Shown here one piece after another: positions 52,081-63,450 of a stretch of 64,000 bases of DNA; position 1 is the first letter of the stretch; each line of letters opens with the position of its first letter. Origin of the DNA: Geosiphon pyriformis (taxonomy: Eukaryota > Glomeromycota > Glomeromycetes > Archaeosporales > Geosiphonaceae); assembly GCA_016748015.1 (NCBI GenBank), contig JAAOMT010000706.1, positions 234,764-298,763 of the forward strand, read 5' to 3'. Under the pieces are notes generated by a model. It saw only the letters and a list, made by a program, of their open reading frames with translations. It was not told the DNA's origin and did not search any database. The position numbers and the translations under genes are program-made.

Positions 52081-53822
52081 CTGGTTGTTTGGGTTGATTC
52101 TGTTGTTGTGATTCTGAAATTGATTTTGAGGTGTGAATTGATTTTGTTAGACCAATCTTCAGGCAGGTACTTGGTATTGTTGTGTAGATAGGTATTGATA
52201 TTGTTGGATTAATAGAGATTGTTGGTATTGTTGCTGTGGAGCAGACTGATAGTAGTTGTTCTGTTATTGGGATTTTGAAGAATAGTAGACTGGTAGTAGA
52301 GGATGGTAATGAAATTGCTGTGTTGAAAAGTAATGCTGATTATTTTTGTTTTGTTGGTCTCTTTGTAGCTTTCTGCAATCTCATTTTCAATGTTCTGGAA
52401 TTTCACAATAATGACAACTTTGGTTTTGACTGTTTAATGATGGTGGGTAGTTAGTTTGGTTTTGTTATTGTGGTAGCTAATATATTTGTGGTTGTTGCTG
52501 TTATTGCTAGTTAGTGAAATAGTTCTCAACCTTCTTTGTAAGTTGGTCAATTTTTTTTTCAGCTGCTGAGCTGGTTTTTCCAATAGTAAGATTCACAAAT
52601 TTGGTATAGTTTGCTTCTTTTATTGCCATTTCATGGTTTTTTGCATGTCTAATGGCTATTGCTAAGTCTTCTGAAACATGTGGATGAACTTTCTTGATTA
52701 ACTTGTCTTTTAATTCTGCTATAAACTGATTCAAAATCTGGATATTGGAATAGTATTTATTGGTTTCTAATTGTCAAATTCATCAAAAAAGTTTGTTGAA
52801 TCTTCCAAGATAAGTCATGTTTTTTGTTTAATATTTTGAAAGCAATTTCGAAGAGTAATAGAGGTGTTGTTGTCAGTGAATTGTTGTAAGAAAGCATTTT
52901 TAAATGCTTGCCAGTTTTCAAATAGTTCTTCTAAGTTTTCAACCCATTTTTTTGCAGTTTCTTGGAAAAAGTATGGGATTGCTTTGAGCATTCTTGCTAC
53001 ATTCCATCCATTTGCATCTCCTGTTTTTTGAATTTTGTCAAGCCATTCTTGAGGGCTGGTATTATTATTTTTACCAGTAAATTCTGGAATCTTTGCAATA
53101 TAAGCAGTTGCCATTTCTTCTTCATTTTCTGTAATTTTTTCTGGTTTCAATTTAGTTTCTTTACTTTCTAAGTTTTCTGAATGATTACTTTTATTTTCTT
53201 GTAAGTAATCAAGAAAATTGGTGCTGATTGATATTGGTTTCTGCTGTTAAGTAGAATTTTTAGATAACTGAAAATCTTCTGGTCTGAAGAAATGGTTAAG
53301 TAGTGAATTTGGTGTTTGTGGTTAAGCAAGTGAAATTGGAAATAGTGTAATAAAAAGTAGTAATTTGACACTAGTTTCTTGTTTAAGTGTTTGTAAGTGT
53401 TTGGCAGTTGTCTTTAGAGTATTTGGGATGGTACTTGATTGTTGTTTTAGTTTTTGTTTGCCTTTGTTGCTTGTTTCTGTTTTTAATTTAAAGTCAATAA
53501 AGTATTTAAACTGTACTGGATATGTTTCTTTACAATACTTGATAATGTTAAAATTAAGTTCTTGAAAGTAAGTGGCAAGTGTTTTACTGTTAAGGTCTTT
53601 AGTTCTCAACTGTGAATAGTGCACTAAATTATTGTAAAGATTGCTTTTAACTTTTGAAATATTGTAATTTCCAAGAAAATAATTGTTGATGTGGTTTTTA
53701 ATATACTAGTAAAGTGTCTTTTTAACAATTTCAATTCCGTCTGAAATGTTGAATTTCTGCTTACAATAGGTGTAAATTGATTGATAATACTCTAGAGTTG
53801 TTGTGTCTGGTATGGTCGCCAC
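52081..53822 (-). pseudogene. gag: A3 Gag
   Basis: The frame begins GTG at 53822 (TTCAAAGTGGCGACC). Open pieces 53322-53624, 52815-53150 (AYIAKIPEFTGKNNN, WFENLEE-like, FENWQAFKNAF) and 52507-52734 (NQFIAELKDKLIKKVHPH). A deletion of about 16 bp near 52,820 shifts the frame relative to A1. The zinc knuckle is at 52375-52416 with all four ligand codons (C, C, H, C) recognisable in the first half and a stop near the His. Confidence 0.85.
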
Positions 53823-53855
53823 TTTGAAGTTGTTATTGTTGTGTTATTTCTATGA

Positions 53856-53867
53856 GAGAGCACCAAA
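53856..53867 (-). promoter_or_regulatory. A3 primer binding site
   Basis: TTTGGTGCTCTC on the minus strand directly inside the 5' LTR, as in B2. The following CATAGAAATAAC corresponds to the TACAGAAATAAC of A1 and A2, with C changed to T in the acceptor-like part. Confidence 0.72.
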
Positions 53868-54852
53868 TGTTATCAGAAGTTTTTGGTCTCTTTTCTTAAA
53901 TGTTGTAAATACTTGTTTGTTGTTAATTTTACGTTTTTCTGAAAGCAGTTGAACTTCCAATAACTGAATTTATCTTCAAATTATCTCCTATAATTTGAAC
54001 TGCTGGGGTTATAAGTGGAATAGCCAATTCTTTGCTAGTTATTTTATGTAGTTATATTGTAGTAAATGTCAACTTTTTTCCAGGAATTGCTCATCTAGAA
54101 GCTTACTAAAAATGTGTAGTTACTTTGCTGTGAAAGTCAATTCTTCTACAAAAATCTTGTCTGTAAGCTACCTTAATAATTATAATAAGAAAAAGAACAG
54201 AAAAATAAAAGAAATGTAAAAGAAATAGAATTTTATCAAGGGAAAAGTTTTCTGTTCAGATCTGAAGTCACTAACAAATTACTGAAATTAGTAGCTAATC
54301 AATTTCAAAATGTTAGTTGTGTTGAGGGAATTTCAAGTGTAATATTTTAAGGATTTGGTTTCCAAATATTTAATTTTTATTTAAGATGTATAAAAGATAA
54401 TTTGTTTCAATTAAGATATCTAAAGTAAAATATTATGATAAAATACTATGAGAAGATATAAGAAGATATATTTTCTTGAAAAAAAAAGCTCTTCTTTTAT
54501 ACAACTTGTTGTAATATTAGTCTTTAAACTTGCACTTTTCTCTTTGCTACAATTTGGGTGAACTAAAGATACATTTCAGCAAACTACAAGTTATTTCACT
54601 GAACTATTGATTATTTCGGCCAATTTTTATTAATTTTGGCAAATTTTGACTATGTTAAATGGTTCAGAGTATTGTGTAATTTGATTATCTTAATTTCTAT
54701 AATACAAATCAGATTATTGATTAAGTAATAATATTTGATAATTTGATTAAATAATAAGTGATAATTGAAATAATAATAATATATGCTAATTAATAATAGA
54801 AATTATGAGGGTAATTTCATGCTAATTAATAACTAAAATTCTACTGGTAACA
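53868..54852 (-). repeat. A3 5' LTR
   Basis: This 985-bp LTR runs from TGTTATCAG at 53868 to GGTAACA at 54852 on the plus strand. TATA box complement CTTTTATACAAC at about 54493. Two U3 repeat units (TTTCGGCCAATTTT and TTTTGGCAAATTTT) near 54613-54650. Confidence 0.9.
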
Positions 54853-57202
54853 ACATCAAATTGATTCTCAATAGTGAATTAGCAAGTAGTATAATTATAA
54901 AGCAACTTATAGATCAACTAGGTCATTGAATAAACTGTACAGCTACTGCCTGAATCATAACTGCAGATAAAAATACTAAAACTCTGATAGGAGAAATTGA
55001 CAACTTCTTTTTCAAAATCAACAAAATTCAAATCCCTACTAAAGTATTTGTTATGGAGGCCACCCAATATCAAGCCTTTATAGAAAATGATTGGTTAGTC
55101 AAAGCTAGACTGGAATATGCAGGAATTACAGATCATCTTTAATAGACAGCATACACAAGTTTTGGCTACATGTAGACACTTCAAAGCTTAAAGCCCAAAA
55201 AAACTGCTGATTGAATTTGAAAACTTAATACTACTACCAACAATAAAGACCTATTAAGTTTCTTGGGCTGATGATTACTGAGCAGAGTTACCCTTACCAC
55301 CAACTTGAAAAGAAAAAGAAAAAGCAGAAAAAGAACTACAATCGGCATTTGCAGGCTATTTTGTCCCAAGTCAAAGAAGTCAATAGTATCAAATCCTAAA
55401 ATTAATTTGTGTCAACTATAAGAAAAAGTTATCTTCTATGAGCACATGTATCAGAAAGAATGAGGAATGGCCAACTGCCACCAAATATTACTGTAGACCT
55501 TGTTTGTTGAAAAAATTTGGCAGACCAAAATGACAAAACAAATAAGACAATACATCATGTCTTGTCTGTGGCGAGATCCTATCAGATGAAGGACTATGGA
55601 ACAATGTTCTTAGCAGAAGAAGAACATGTAACAAAGCATGTTAATACACTATCTTAATCAATAATTGGATATGAAAAAAAAAACTGATTGAAAACACCTG
55701 GAGATGAACACTTAGTAGATTAGATAGTTATCTACATAATGAACACAAAATATGGAGAATGGCAAGTGCCAAAACCAAAGGCACTATACTTAGTAAAATA
55801 TGAAAAATTAAAGAAAATCCATTTACACCAAAATATAATAGACCCAATTACATCACAGAAGATTTTTTCATAGATAACCTAAATGCATTTCAAGATCAAT
55901 ACCAGGAATTGGCCTCGACATGAGAAAAGCAAAAATAGTAGCTAGCTGACCTAAACACAAAACTGTGTAATCATTGTTTGATCTCTTGTTATTTTCAGTA
56001 CTGTGATGAATGTGATCTTATGTTCAACTTACCTCCAAGAAAACTATACCTGATCACTAAACTATTTGAGCCTGAGGTAAAAAAAAATTAATCAATAAGG
56101 ACATATCATGTCAAGATCTAACTGAAAATACTAAAACAGAATAGTATCTTGCTTATTCTGACCTCTCCAAAAAATTAGAATTAAAATAATATAGTGACAA
56201 TAAGAAAAAAATCTGCCCTGAAAGAACACATAACACTAATGCTGGATTCAATCTATAATATTCCAGACAATTATTTATAGTTATAGTTCCATATTCTCTT
56301 GTAACAATAAATCTTAAGATAGCATTAAAAATTTTTGTTAGTACAATGGTACAAGTTGCTTTTCAATCTAGTTTAGCCAAAAAAAAAATTGATGTAAAAA
56401 GAAGAATCATTGATGCTAGTTATACAGAAAACATTATCATGATGCTACAGAATAATTCAAACAAATCCTACAAAATAGAATCACAAAAAAAAATTGCCCA
56501 AGCTATCTTCTTATCCTTAGTCAAAATACTTCAATTAACTCTGATAACAACCCAAAAAGAATTAAGCCTCACTGCTTGAGGAATTAATAGGTTTAGATTA
56601 AGTAAAAAAGAAAATGTATCAGTCAACTTTACAAAAGAAAACAGTGACCAGGTAGAACTTATCTACATCAACACAGTCATCTCTATCTTTCTATACTGAC
56701 AATATATCCTCAAGGTGAATTGAAAGATTCAAGATCAAGTCCTGTTATTTAAAGTTGATTCTGAAATCTGTTTTCTAGCCAATATTGCTAATCTATACCT
56801 ACTGGTCAAAGCCCATAAACACTTCAAAATTCTTATTCACAATCTCACAGATAATATTATTGAAATTCCTGAAGGGACTCTTGTTGGTTTCATCTCTCCA
56901 GACATTTAACATCCTAAAAAACCCCAGCTTATTTTAAACTTTGCACAGCTATTTTTATTTTGCAATATTATCTTACAAATATGAAACTTGCCAAAAAAAA
57001 ATAATCTGTTCACACCAAAAAAAATTGACAAACTTCACTTGGGAAACCTGAGTACTCTTCAGCAAATGCAACTTAAGGTTCTCTTGAATTAATACACTGA
57101 TGTCTTTGCCAGTAAAAATAAGTTCAGATGCATTAATATTGTAAAGCATCAGATTGATATGGGAGATGCATGACTTATTAAACAGCAGGCCTAAGAAATT
57201 TT
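54853..57202 (+). pseudogene. pol: B5 protease, Cys module and dUTPase
   Basis: Protease active-site remnant LILNSELASSIIIKQL (about 54862-54905; Asp to Asn) with LIGEIDNFFFKINKI and VFVMEATQYQAFIENDWLV. Cys module YCRPCLLKKFG and DNTSCLVCGEIL (about 55480-55580). Linker with FQDQYQELAST, then Cys set CNHCLISCYFQYCDECDL (about 55965-56020). dUTPase open piece 56346-56579 with motif 3 RIIDASYTEN and motif 4 KKIAQAIFLSL. The RT entry (LQQMQLKVLLN-like, FASKNKF) lies near 57055-57130. Several frames, many stops. Confidence 0.78.
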
Positions 57203-57912
57203 ATATAACATTAAATATGTATATATAATGAAAATATTAGAAGCAAAAAAGACAGAATTCATCTCAAAATTAATACTCACAATTTATTAATTATTCCATA
57301 TCTTTTTCTTTAAAAAATAGTTTTCTATAACTTAAAATGGAATCAATCACATATTAATAAAATATCAATTATTACTTAAATCTATGTTATTGTCATTTAA
57401 TTAAAAAAAATTAATCACTATTACTTTATTAACACTTTATATTAATAAAATTTAACACTTAACTATATTGAACCAATAGTTCTTGATTATGGCTATTAAT
57501 AAGATATTAATTTTTTATTTTTTTATTTTATTTTTTTTATTTTATTTTTTTTATTTTTTTATTTTATTTTTTTGTTGTTTACTAATTAATTAAAGAGATT
57601 AAGTACTGAGTATTTAATGTCAAAGATAGCCTGGTAAAAGATCCAGAAATAAGAGTAAAAATTTAAAGATAGTTTACCAAAAAGACATGACTGCCAAAAT
57701 AAACCAGCCACTATGCTGAAAAAAAAAATTCATGAAATAAACTTCTGAGAGGATATTAAAACATCAAGTGAATCTTTGTTTATTATACAAAAGACTTAAC
57801 TAAAACCTTCAAATTACCAAAATCTTCAGATATTACCAATCATACTAAGCTATTGAACACCAAATTACAGGTTTGTTATTTGTATTAACACTCTAAATAA
57901 TTATCTATAACA
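57203..57912 (+). repeat. B5 3' LTR, 5'-truncated
   Basis: Matches B3 LTR from its TATA box (ATGTATATATAATG, about 57210) to the end CTATAACA at 57912. The U3 upstream part, including the GGAATTCC array, is missing because of the deletion that fused it to RT. A T/A-rich microsatellite-like tract lies at about 57515-57575. Confidence 0.8.
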
Positions 57913-58343
57913 ATACTGAAACTGCACTATCTTATAACAAATTATAAAAAACAATAAAAAAAAGACTGTTTTGCATAACATATACTTTGATTTAATCATA
58001 AAACATTTTAATAAAGATATTATTTTGTAAAAAATGATAAATTTATACTATTGACCAATAATATATAAGAATATTTTTGAATATATTATCAAATATAACT
58101 CATGCTAATAAAAAAAAGAGCCAGAATCATAAAACCATTTTGACTTATTCTAGTTAAAAATCTATTTGATAGAATTGAGATCAATTTAGTTGGTCTTTTT
58201 TTAATTATATCTAAAAAAATCATTATATTGTTGTAGCTATAGACTATTTTATCAAATAATTTAAAGTCAGAGCTATTTCAATAACTAATACTAAAACAAT
58301 AGCTGAATTTATGCATCAAAATCTGATTTGCCAACATAGATGT
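57913..58343 (+). pseudogene. pol: B6 integrase fragment, first part
   Basis: Plus-strand family-B integrase interior. Readable parts are KTVLHNIYFDLI, FDRIEINLVGLFLIISKK-like (about 58165-58215), VVAIDYFIK and ITNTKTIAEFMHQNLICQHRC. It matches B4 on the opposite strand. Both ends are insertions: B5 on the left, solo LTR B7 on the right, after which it resumes. Confidence 0.75.
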
Positions 58344-59215
58344 TGTTACAGATAATTATTTGGAATCTTAAGTCAAATAACAAACCCATAATCTGGTGCT
58401 CAGTTTTTACTCTAATGGATGGTGGTGATAATATTAGTACATTGTCTTTATCTGAAGATTTTGATTAAGAGTTCTTTGTATAATGAACAGAAATTCAATG
58501 ACAATATAGTTGGTTGGTAAGTTGTGTTCCCAATTTCTGTTTTCAGCTTGGTGGCCAGTTTATTCTAATAGTCATGCCCTTCTGGTAAGTTAGCTGTTAA
58601 TATATATATAATTTTATCCTTATTTCTGGGTTTTTTATCAGGCTATCCATAACATCAATTACTCAGCACTTTTAATCCTTAATCAATTAGTATACAACAA
58701 TAAAATCAAGAAAAAAAAATAAAAGAAAATAAAGAAATAAGCCAAGACAATGTGCAAGTTAGTATCTATTAATAGCTGTGATCAAAAGCTATTATTCCAA
58801 TGTGATTAAGTATTATTTACTATTAATATAAAGCATTAATAGCAAAGAATGGATTGAAATGGTGAATAATTATTTATTAATATTTGTAAATAGAAAGTTG
58901 CTTGGATAAAATCTAAACTGAAAGGTCTCTAATAGAAGGATTCTGTCTTTTCTACTTTCAACACTATTACTATATATACATAATTTAAGTTCTATGAGAT
59001 TGCTCACATTCTCAAACAATGTTTTATAATTTCTTAAATAATGTTCACATTACTGAGCAATGTGTCATGATTTCTGATATTGCTCCATATTGCTAAGCAA
59101 TATGCCATAATTTCTGACATTGCTCCATATTGCTAAGCAATGTGCTCACATGCTGACTACTACTCTCTTATTGGTCTACTGTTTTCCTATATCTGTTTTT
59201 TTTTTATGAATAACA
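58344..59215 (-). repeat. B7: solo LTR of family B with a different U3 array
   Basis: This 872-bp LTR in minus orientation is flanked by a perfect 4-bp duplication atgt (58340-58343 and 59216-59219), with B6 integrase on both sides, hence a solo LTR. The R/U5 part and both ends match other B LTRs. Between the TATA box (about 58970) and the CCAAT box (ATTGG at about 59170), however, the GGAATTCC array is replaced by repeats of TTGCTCCATATTGCTAAGCAAT type (about 58990-59145), which are themselves inverted-repeat rich. Confidence 0.9.
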
Positions 59216-59264
59216 ATGTCTGAAAAAATTATTATTTGACCAAGAAACTTATTTTATTAATAGT
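59216..59264 (+). pseudogene. pol: B6 integrase fragment, second part
   Basis: After B7 the frame continues LKKLLFDQETYFIN, the block around the second catalytic Asp (retained here). It is then cut by LINE-b. With B7 removed, the two parts join in frame through the single atgt. Confidence 0.72.
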
Positions 59265-59286
59265 ATGAATTATAAAATATTATAAA

Positions 59287-61236
59287 TTGAAAACTTTTTT
59301 CTCTTGTTCATCTCAAATTCCCAAAAAAAAGTCAAAAAATTTTTCTAGAAAAAGTTTTTTCAACATTCAGCATGATAAATCCAAACCATTTTTGCTTGAT
59401 TACAAGGCCACCATCAGCCCTAGTATTGCTGTTCTAAACATGTCTATTGTGGAGCCTGGTTTTAATATTGGTGTCAAGTCCAATAAGTCTAGAAAGAAGA
59501 AAAGGTGTGGTGTTTTGGAAGATAATATAAGTATTAAAAAAATTATTACTGCTAAAACGTCAGGTGGTCATTCATAAAGTTCTAAGACAGGTGATACTAC
59601 TGAATCAGATAGTGTGAACATAAAAGAAGAGTTTTTGGTTAAGGAGACCAGTTTTGATTATGGTGAAGATGGTGCTACTGTTGATGGAGACTTGAAACAA
59701 ACTCCTAAGAGCTCAAAAATTCAAACTAAGAGAATGCTTGGCAAACCACTGGGAAAGATTAATTTCTTGAGTGATAATGATAATGATAATATTCTATTGA
59801 ACAAATCTGTGGTTCTCTCCTCTCTTTGAAAAATTTGATCAATGTTTCTGTTAGAAAATCTTTCACTCTGGACATTGGTTTAAACAATATAGTTGGTAAA
59901 TCCATTCAGGAAAAACTTGTGGTGGTCAGAAAACTGTTTTCAAAAATCAATGGTTTTTGGAGGGTCTCTACCCTCTCAAAATTTGTTGGAATTGTCAGAG
60001 CAATGTTTACTTCCGAATTGAGTTTAATGAAAGTTACCAAGTTGGCTACTGATGCAAAGATTCTGGTAAATACTGATCTTAAGAAATCATCTGGGCATTC
60101 AGATTGGGCTGTGGTGGTGAAAAAAATTTCTGTTGGAACATCAGTTGAGGCTGTGTGTGCTGTGCTTTTTGAATTTGGGATAATTAAATCAGTCAAGATG
60201 CAACTTGTAAGTCTATGGCAGAAAGCAATTGTCAAATTTAAAAATCAGAATCAGGCTGATTTTTTGGCTTCTAGATGGTTTATCTTCATTGGGAAAAATG
60301 CTGTTCATGTGGCCAGGGCCAATCTTGATAAACAAAACATGGGACTCTAGAGATCTGCATAAAGCACTGTTTTATACTTTTTCTGTGGGAATCAATGCTC
60401 ATAATATCTGAAAATATATTGGCTCTGTGAGTAGAAAGACTTGTGTGATTGATTGTTATCCGATTACATATGCTCGAACCAGATGTGTCATTGTTTGTTT
60501 TGGGTCAGCTGAATCATTGGATGCTGTCATGGGTGTCACTCCTGTGTTAAGAGGTGCTCACCTTTGTTGGTCTTATCTTGGTTCTACTGTGTATGCAAAG
60601 TGTGATAAAGTGGGTTACACTTCTCTAAGCTGTGCTTCTGGTAGGAAGATTTCTTCTGGTAGCTTGTCATGTCGGGTTCTTTTGGATACAGATAAAAACA
60701 GACTGGCAGCCATTTATGCCAAATGTTTGGCTCCTGTTTTTCATCCTGTTACTTTTGGTGGAATGTCTTGGGTGAAAATTGCTGGTGGATCTTTGTTTTC
60801 TCCTCTTTCTGTACATAGTGGTTTGGTCAATTTTGGCTCCTCTTTGGGGATAAAGCCTATTCTGTCTGCTATAGTTGATATTGAAAAAAAGTTTACCATT
60901 TTGGAAAGCAGTCTTACCAGTCTTGTAAAACAAATTAGTGAGTTGGCTAAGAGATTAGATTCACTCATGCTGGCAGTTTCTCAGCCTAGTCCTGAATGTC
61001 AATTGCTAGTGACCTCCCTATCACAGAATCAAGTGGGTGATATAGTAATGGGAGAGGGTTCAGGTGAGACCACTAGTGATGAGACTGCTACAAAATTGAA
61101 CTCTTTCATCTTCTCAGAGGTGAAGAGACTAAAAACTATACTGAAAGGGCTCTCTGTTTCAGTTCTGAGTCTAACAATAAGGTTTGATGGTTCAATTTTG
61201 GCTGGTGGTATACTTCTCAATTCTTTTTTTCAATGA
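59287..61236 (+). pseudogene. LINE-b ORF1 (RRM-like domains, zinc knuckle, coiled coil)
   Basis: Three frames in succession: 59287-59829 (basic start, then acidic linker SDNDNDN; one stop at 59575), 59826-60350 (NVSVRKSFTLDIGL, RRM-like GTSVEAVCAVLFEFGIIKSV, WQKAIVKFK) and 60229-61236 (second RRM-like with RTRCVIVCFGSAESL; zinc knuckle remnant YAKCDKVGYTSLSC at about 60592-60635, first Cys and His changed; coiled coil FTILESSLTSLVKQISELAKR). No ATG is visible for the first piece, so the 5' end may be truncated. It ends in a TGA at 61234-61236 that overlaps the ATG of ORF2. By family, an RNA-binding protein of the LINE RNP. Confidence 0.82.
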
Positions 61237-63450
61237 CCAGTCTAATTTGGAAGATTGCCACATGCAACATTAGGAGTATGAACAATTCAGCAAAACAAGA
61301 AAATATTGTTTATTGGCATTTAGAATCTGGTAATATAGTTTCTGTTGTTATCAAAGCTAAGTTAAAAGCAAGTGTTGGACTTTGGATTAAAAACAAGTTT
61401 GAAGGTGTTAGAATTTTTACTTCTGGCTTAGATAAGGGTTTTCTGGGTGCAGGAATGGCTATCATAATAAATAGTGTGTTTGCTCAGCATGTTTCAAAGA
61501 TTGAGGAAATCTCTGGTCAGATTATCTCTGTTTGTTTATTGTTTAAAAACAAGCTTTCAGTGACCTTCTTGGGTTTGTATACTGGTGCTTCAGCCAAAAC
61601 TTGGTTTTCTCAGGCTTCAGGCATCAACTTTTTCATATTTAGGGCCATAAACACAAGTTTTTTTGTGGTTCTTAGTGGTAATTTCAATGAAAATAAAGTC
61701 AAAAGATGTGCAAGTTTTAGGAAGTGTTTGGAAGTAGGTTTGATCAATTTGCTGAATGGCTTTTCTGCAAGTAAATCTAGTACTTGGAGCAATTTGTGTG
61801 AAGTTTTGAGAGTTATTGATTATGTTTTTGTGAATGAGGTTTTGGCTTCTGCCATTGTCAGACGTGAAGTTACTCCTATGTCCAAATTTTTTGATACTGA
61901 TCATAAGATGGTTGGAATCTCGGTTGAGTTGGGGGGCTTAGTTGATGTGTGTCTGAACAATGTTTGCAAGCAGACTAATAAAAACCAGTGGAAATTTAAG
62001 ATCAATAATATGGATGTGGCCAAGTGGGTACGTTTCAAAGAACTTTCTTTGGCTAGTCTGGTTACATCTCTGGGTTGCTTTTTGGTCACTAAAGAAAAGA
62101 AAGATTTGGATGAGATGTGAGAAGTGTTGAAAAGTGCAGTGTGTAATTCGGCTAATGAGATATTTTCCAAACATTGGTTTAGTGAGTTTGATTGTCCAAA
62201 AAACAGACAGTCTTTAAGATTTTTCAAATTGAAGTCTTTAATAGCTAAGGTTATGAAATATGTGTTCACAAGTTAATTCTTGGAATTTGATTGTTTTATA
62301 CAGATTTGGTTGACTCTTAATAATGCTGAGGCCTCTAAGTTTATTGCCTTGTATCATGGTAAGCTTAGATCAACTGTGCTACTTAAACATTTGTCCAGAG
62401 CTAAGAAAAGTTATCATAAGTCCAAATACTATAAGGCAGAGATAGCAAAAAATGGACACATCAGGGATGCAATTGATAAGTGAATGGAAAATTTTGTTTC
62501 AAATAAAGGAAATATGATCAGGAATGTCTTGGAATGGCCATTCTGCAAAGTTATTCTAGATCATTTGGTGGTTGGAGATGAGCTGATTGTGGAGCCTGGT
62601 GAGATAAGATCCAAAGTGAATGAGATCATGGTGAATTGGACTCATAAGTGAAGGGTGTTTCCAGTCTTACCTGCCCTTTGGGCTTGCCAATACAGTCCTT
62701 TGGAGTATGTTGACAATGATGCTTTCTTGAAAGTAATGTGTGATATTAGTCTAGGTGAGTTATCTTCAGTGGTTAGTGATTTATCTGATAGTAAGGCTGC
62801 TGGTCTTTCTGATATACCTAATGAATTTTGGAAGTGCTGTGGGAATAAGATGATGACATATTTTCTGGATCTGTTAAATTCTTACTTGATGATAAGTGAT
62901 GTTTTTATAACTTGGAAGAGAGCTTGGATTTCTATGATTTCCAAGCCCTATGACTGGGATAGAGTTCTAACCAATACAAGGCCAATTGCACTCATAGAGA
63001 CAGCAAGGAAGATCTTGTCTAAGGTGTTATCTAATCATATCTCGTCTGCATATAACAAGTGTGGCATTCTACATGGTGACAATTTTTTAGTCTTAAGAGG
63101 CACTTCAACTCAGTCTCCAATTTTTGCTGTGGATTCAGTCATTAAAGATGCTTTGAAAAAGGATCATGAAATTTGGCTGGTCTTACAGGATATGCACAAA
63201 GTCTATAACTCTATCAGTTGGCATCATTTGAAATTGAGCTTAGAGCATATCAAAATGTGTAGCAAATTTATAAAATTTTTTGGTAATATCCATAAAAACA
63301 AATACAACAAGATAATAACTGACTTTGGTCTCTCTGATGGCTACTTGGTTCATGATGGTTTGGATCAGGGAAAAGTTTTTTCCCTGCTCCTTAGAGAATT
63401 TTTTATGACTTTTTGTTGTGTAAGGTTAAGAAACAGGAACATTTGTGTGG
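61233..63450 (+). pseudogene. LINE-b ORF2: APE endonuclease and reverse transcriptase
   Basis: Single frame from ATG 61233, with stops at Trp or Gln positions (62118-62120, about 62274, 62481, 62649), to about 63390, then a frame slip and the B8 junction. Endonuclease motifs: IATCNIRSM; VVIKAKLKA, where the catalytic Glu is Lys; VLSGNFNEN, where GDFN became GNFN; STWSN; RVIDYVFV; FDTDHKMV. The linker region is 62121-62654. RT (62655 onward): SDSKAAGLSDIPNEFWK, TRPIALIETARKILSKVL, motif A LQDMHKVYNSISW (second Asp of the family now Asn), and motif B HDGLDQGKVFS. The YxDD box is beyond the interruption. Confidence 0.87.

Larger units (their letters stand above)
47320..54852 (-). mobile_element. 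A3: family-A Ty3/gypsy element, 5' part
   Basis: Minus-strand family-A element from its 5' LTR (53868-54852) to the integrase, where B2 cuts it at 47320. ORF3 and the 3' LTR lie beyond the nested stack, left of the window. Right of 54852 the sequence is B5 protease, so A3 inserted into B5. Confidence 0.88.
54853..57912 (+). mobile_element. B5: internally deleted family-B element, 3' part
   Basis: Plus-strand family-B copy: protease, Cys module, linker and dUTPase up to the start of RT, then a direct jump at about 57,200 into the middle of a B LTR. RT, RNase H, integrase, ORF3 and the U3 front are gone. Its 5' LTR and gag lie beyond A3, left of the window. The LTR ends at 57912 inside B6 integrase. 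Confidence 0.8.
59265..63450 (+). mobile_element. LINE-b: two-ORF non-LTR retrotransposon, 3' end cut by B8
   Basis: Plus-strand LINE with ORF1 (RRM-like plus zinc knuckle) and ORF2 (APE endonuclease plus reverse transcriptase). The left border with B6 is only approximate (59260-59287). At 63450 a family-B LTR interrupts ORF2 in the RT domain, so the 3' end and any target duplication are outside the window. Confidence 0.87.

Noticed and set aside
57515-57575. T/A-rich tract as a centromere or replication origin signal
   Set aside because: It is a simple TTTTATTTT repeat inside the B5 LTR, at a position where other B LTRs are also T-rich.
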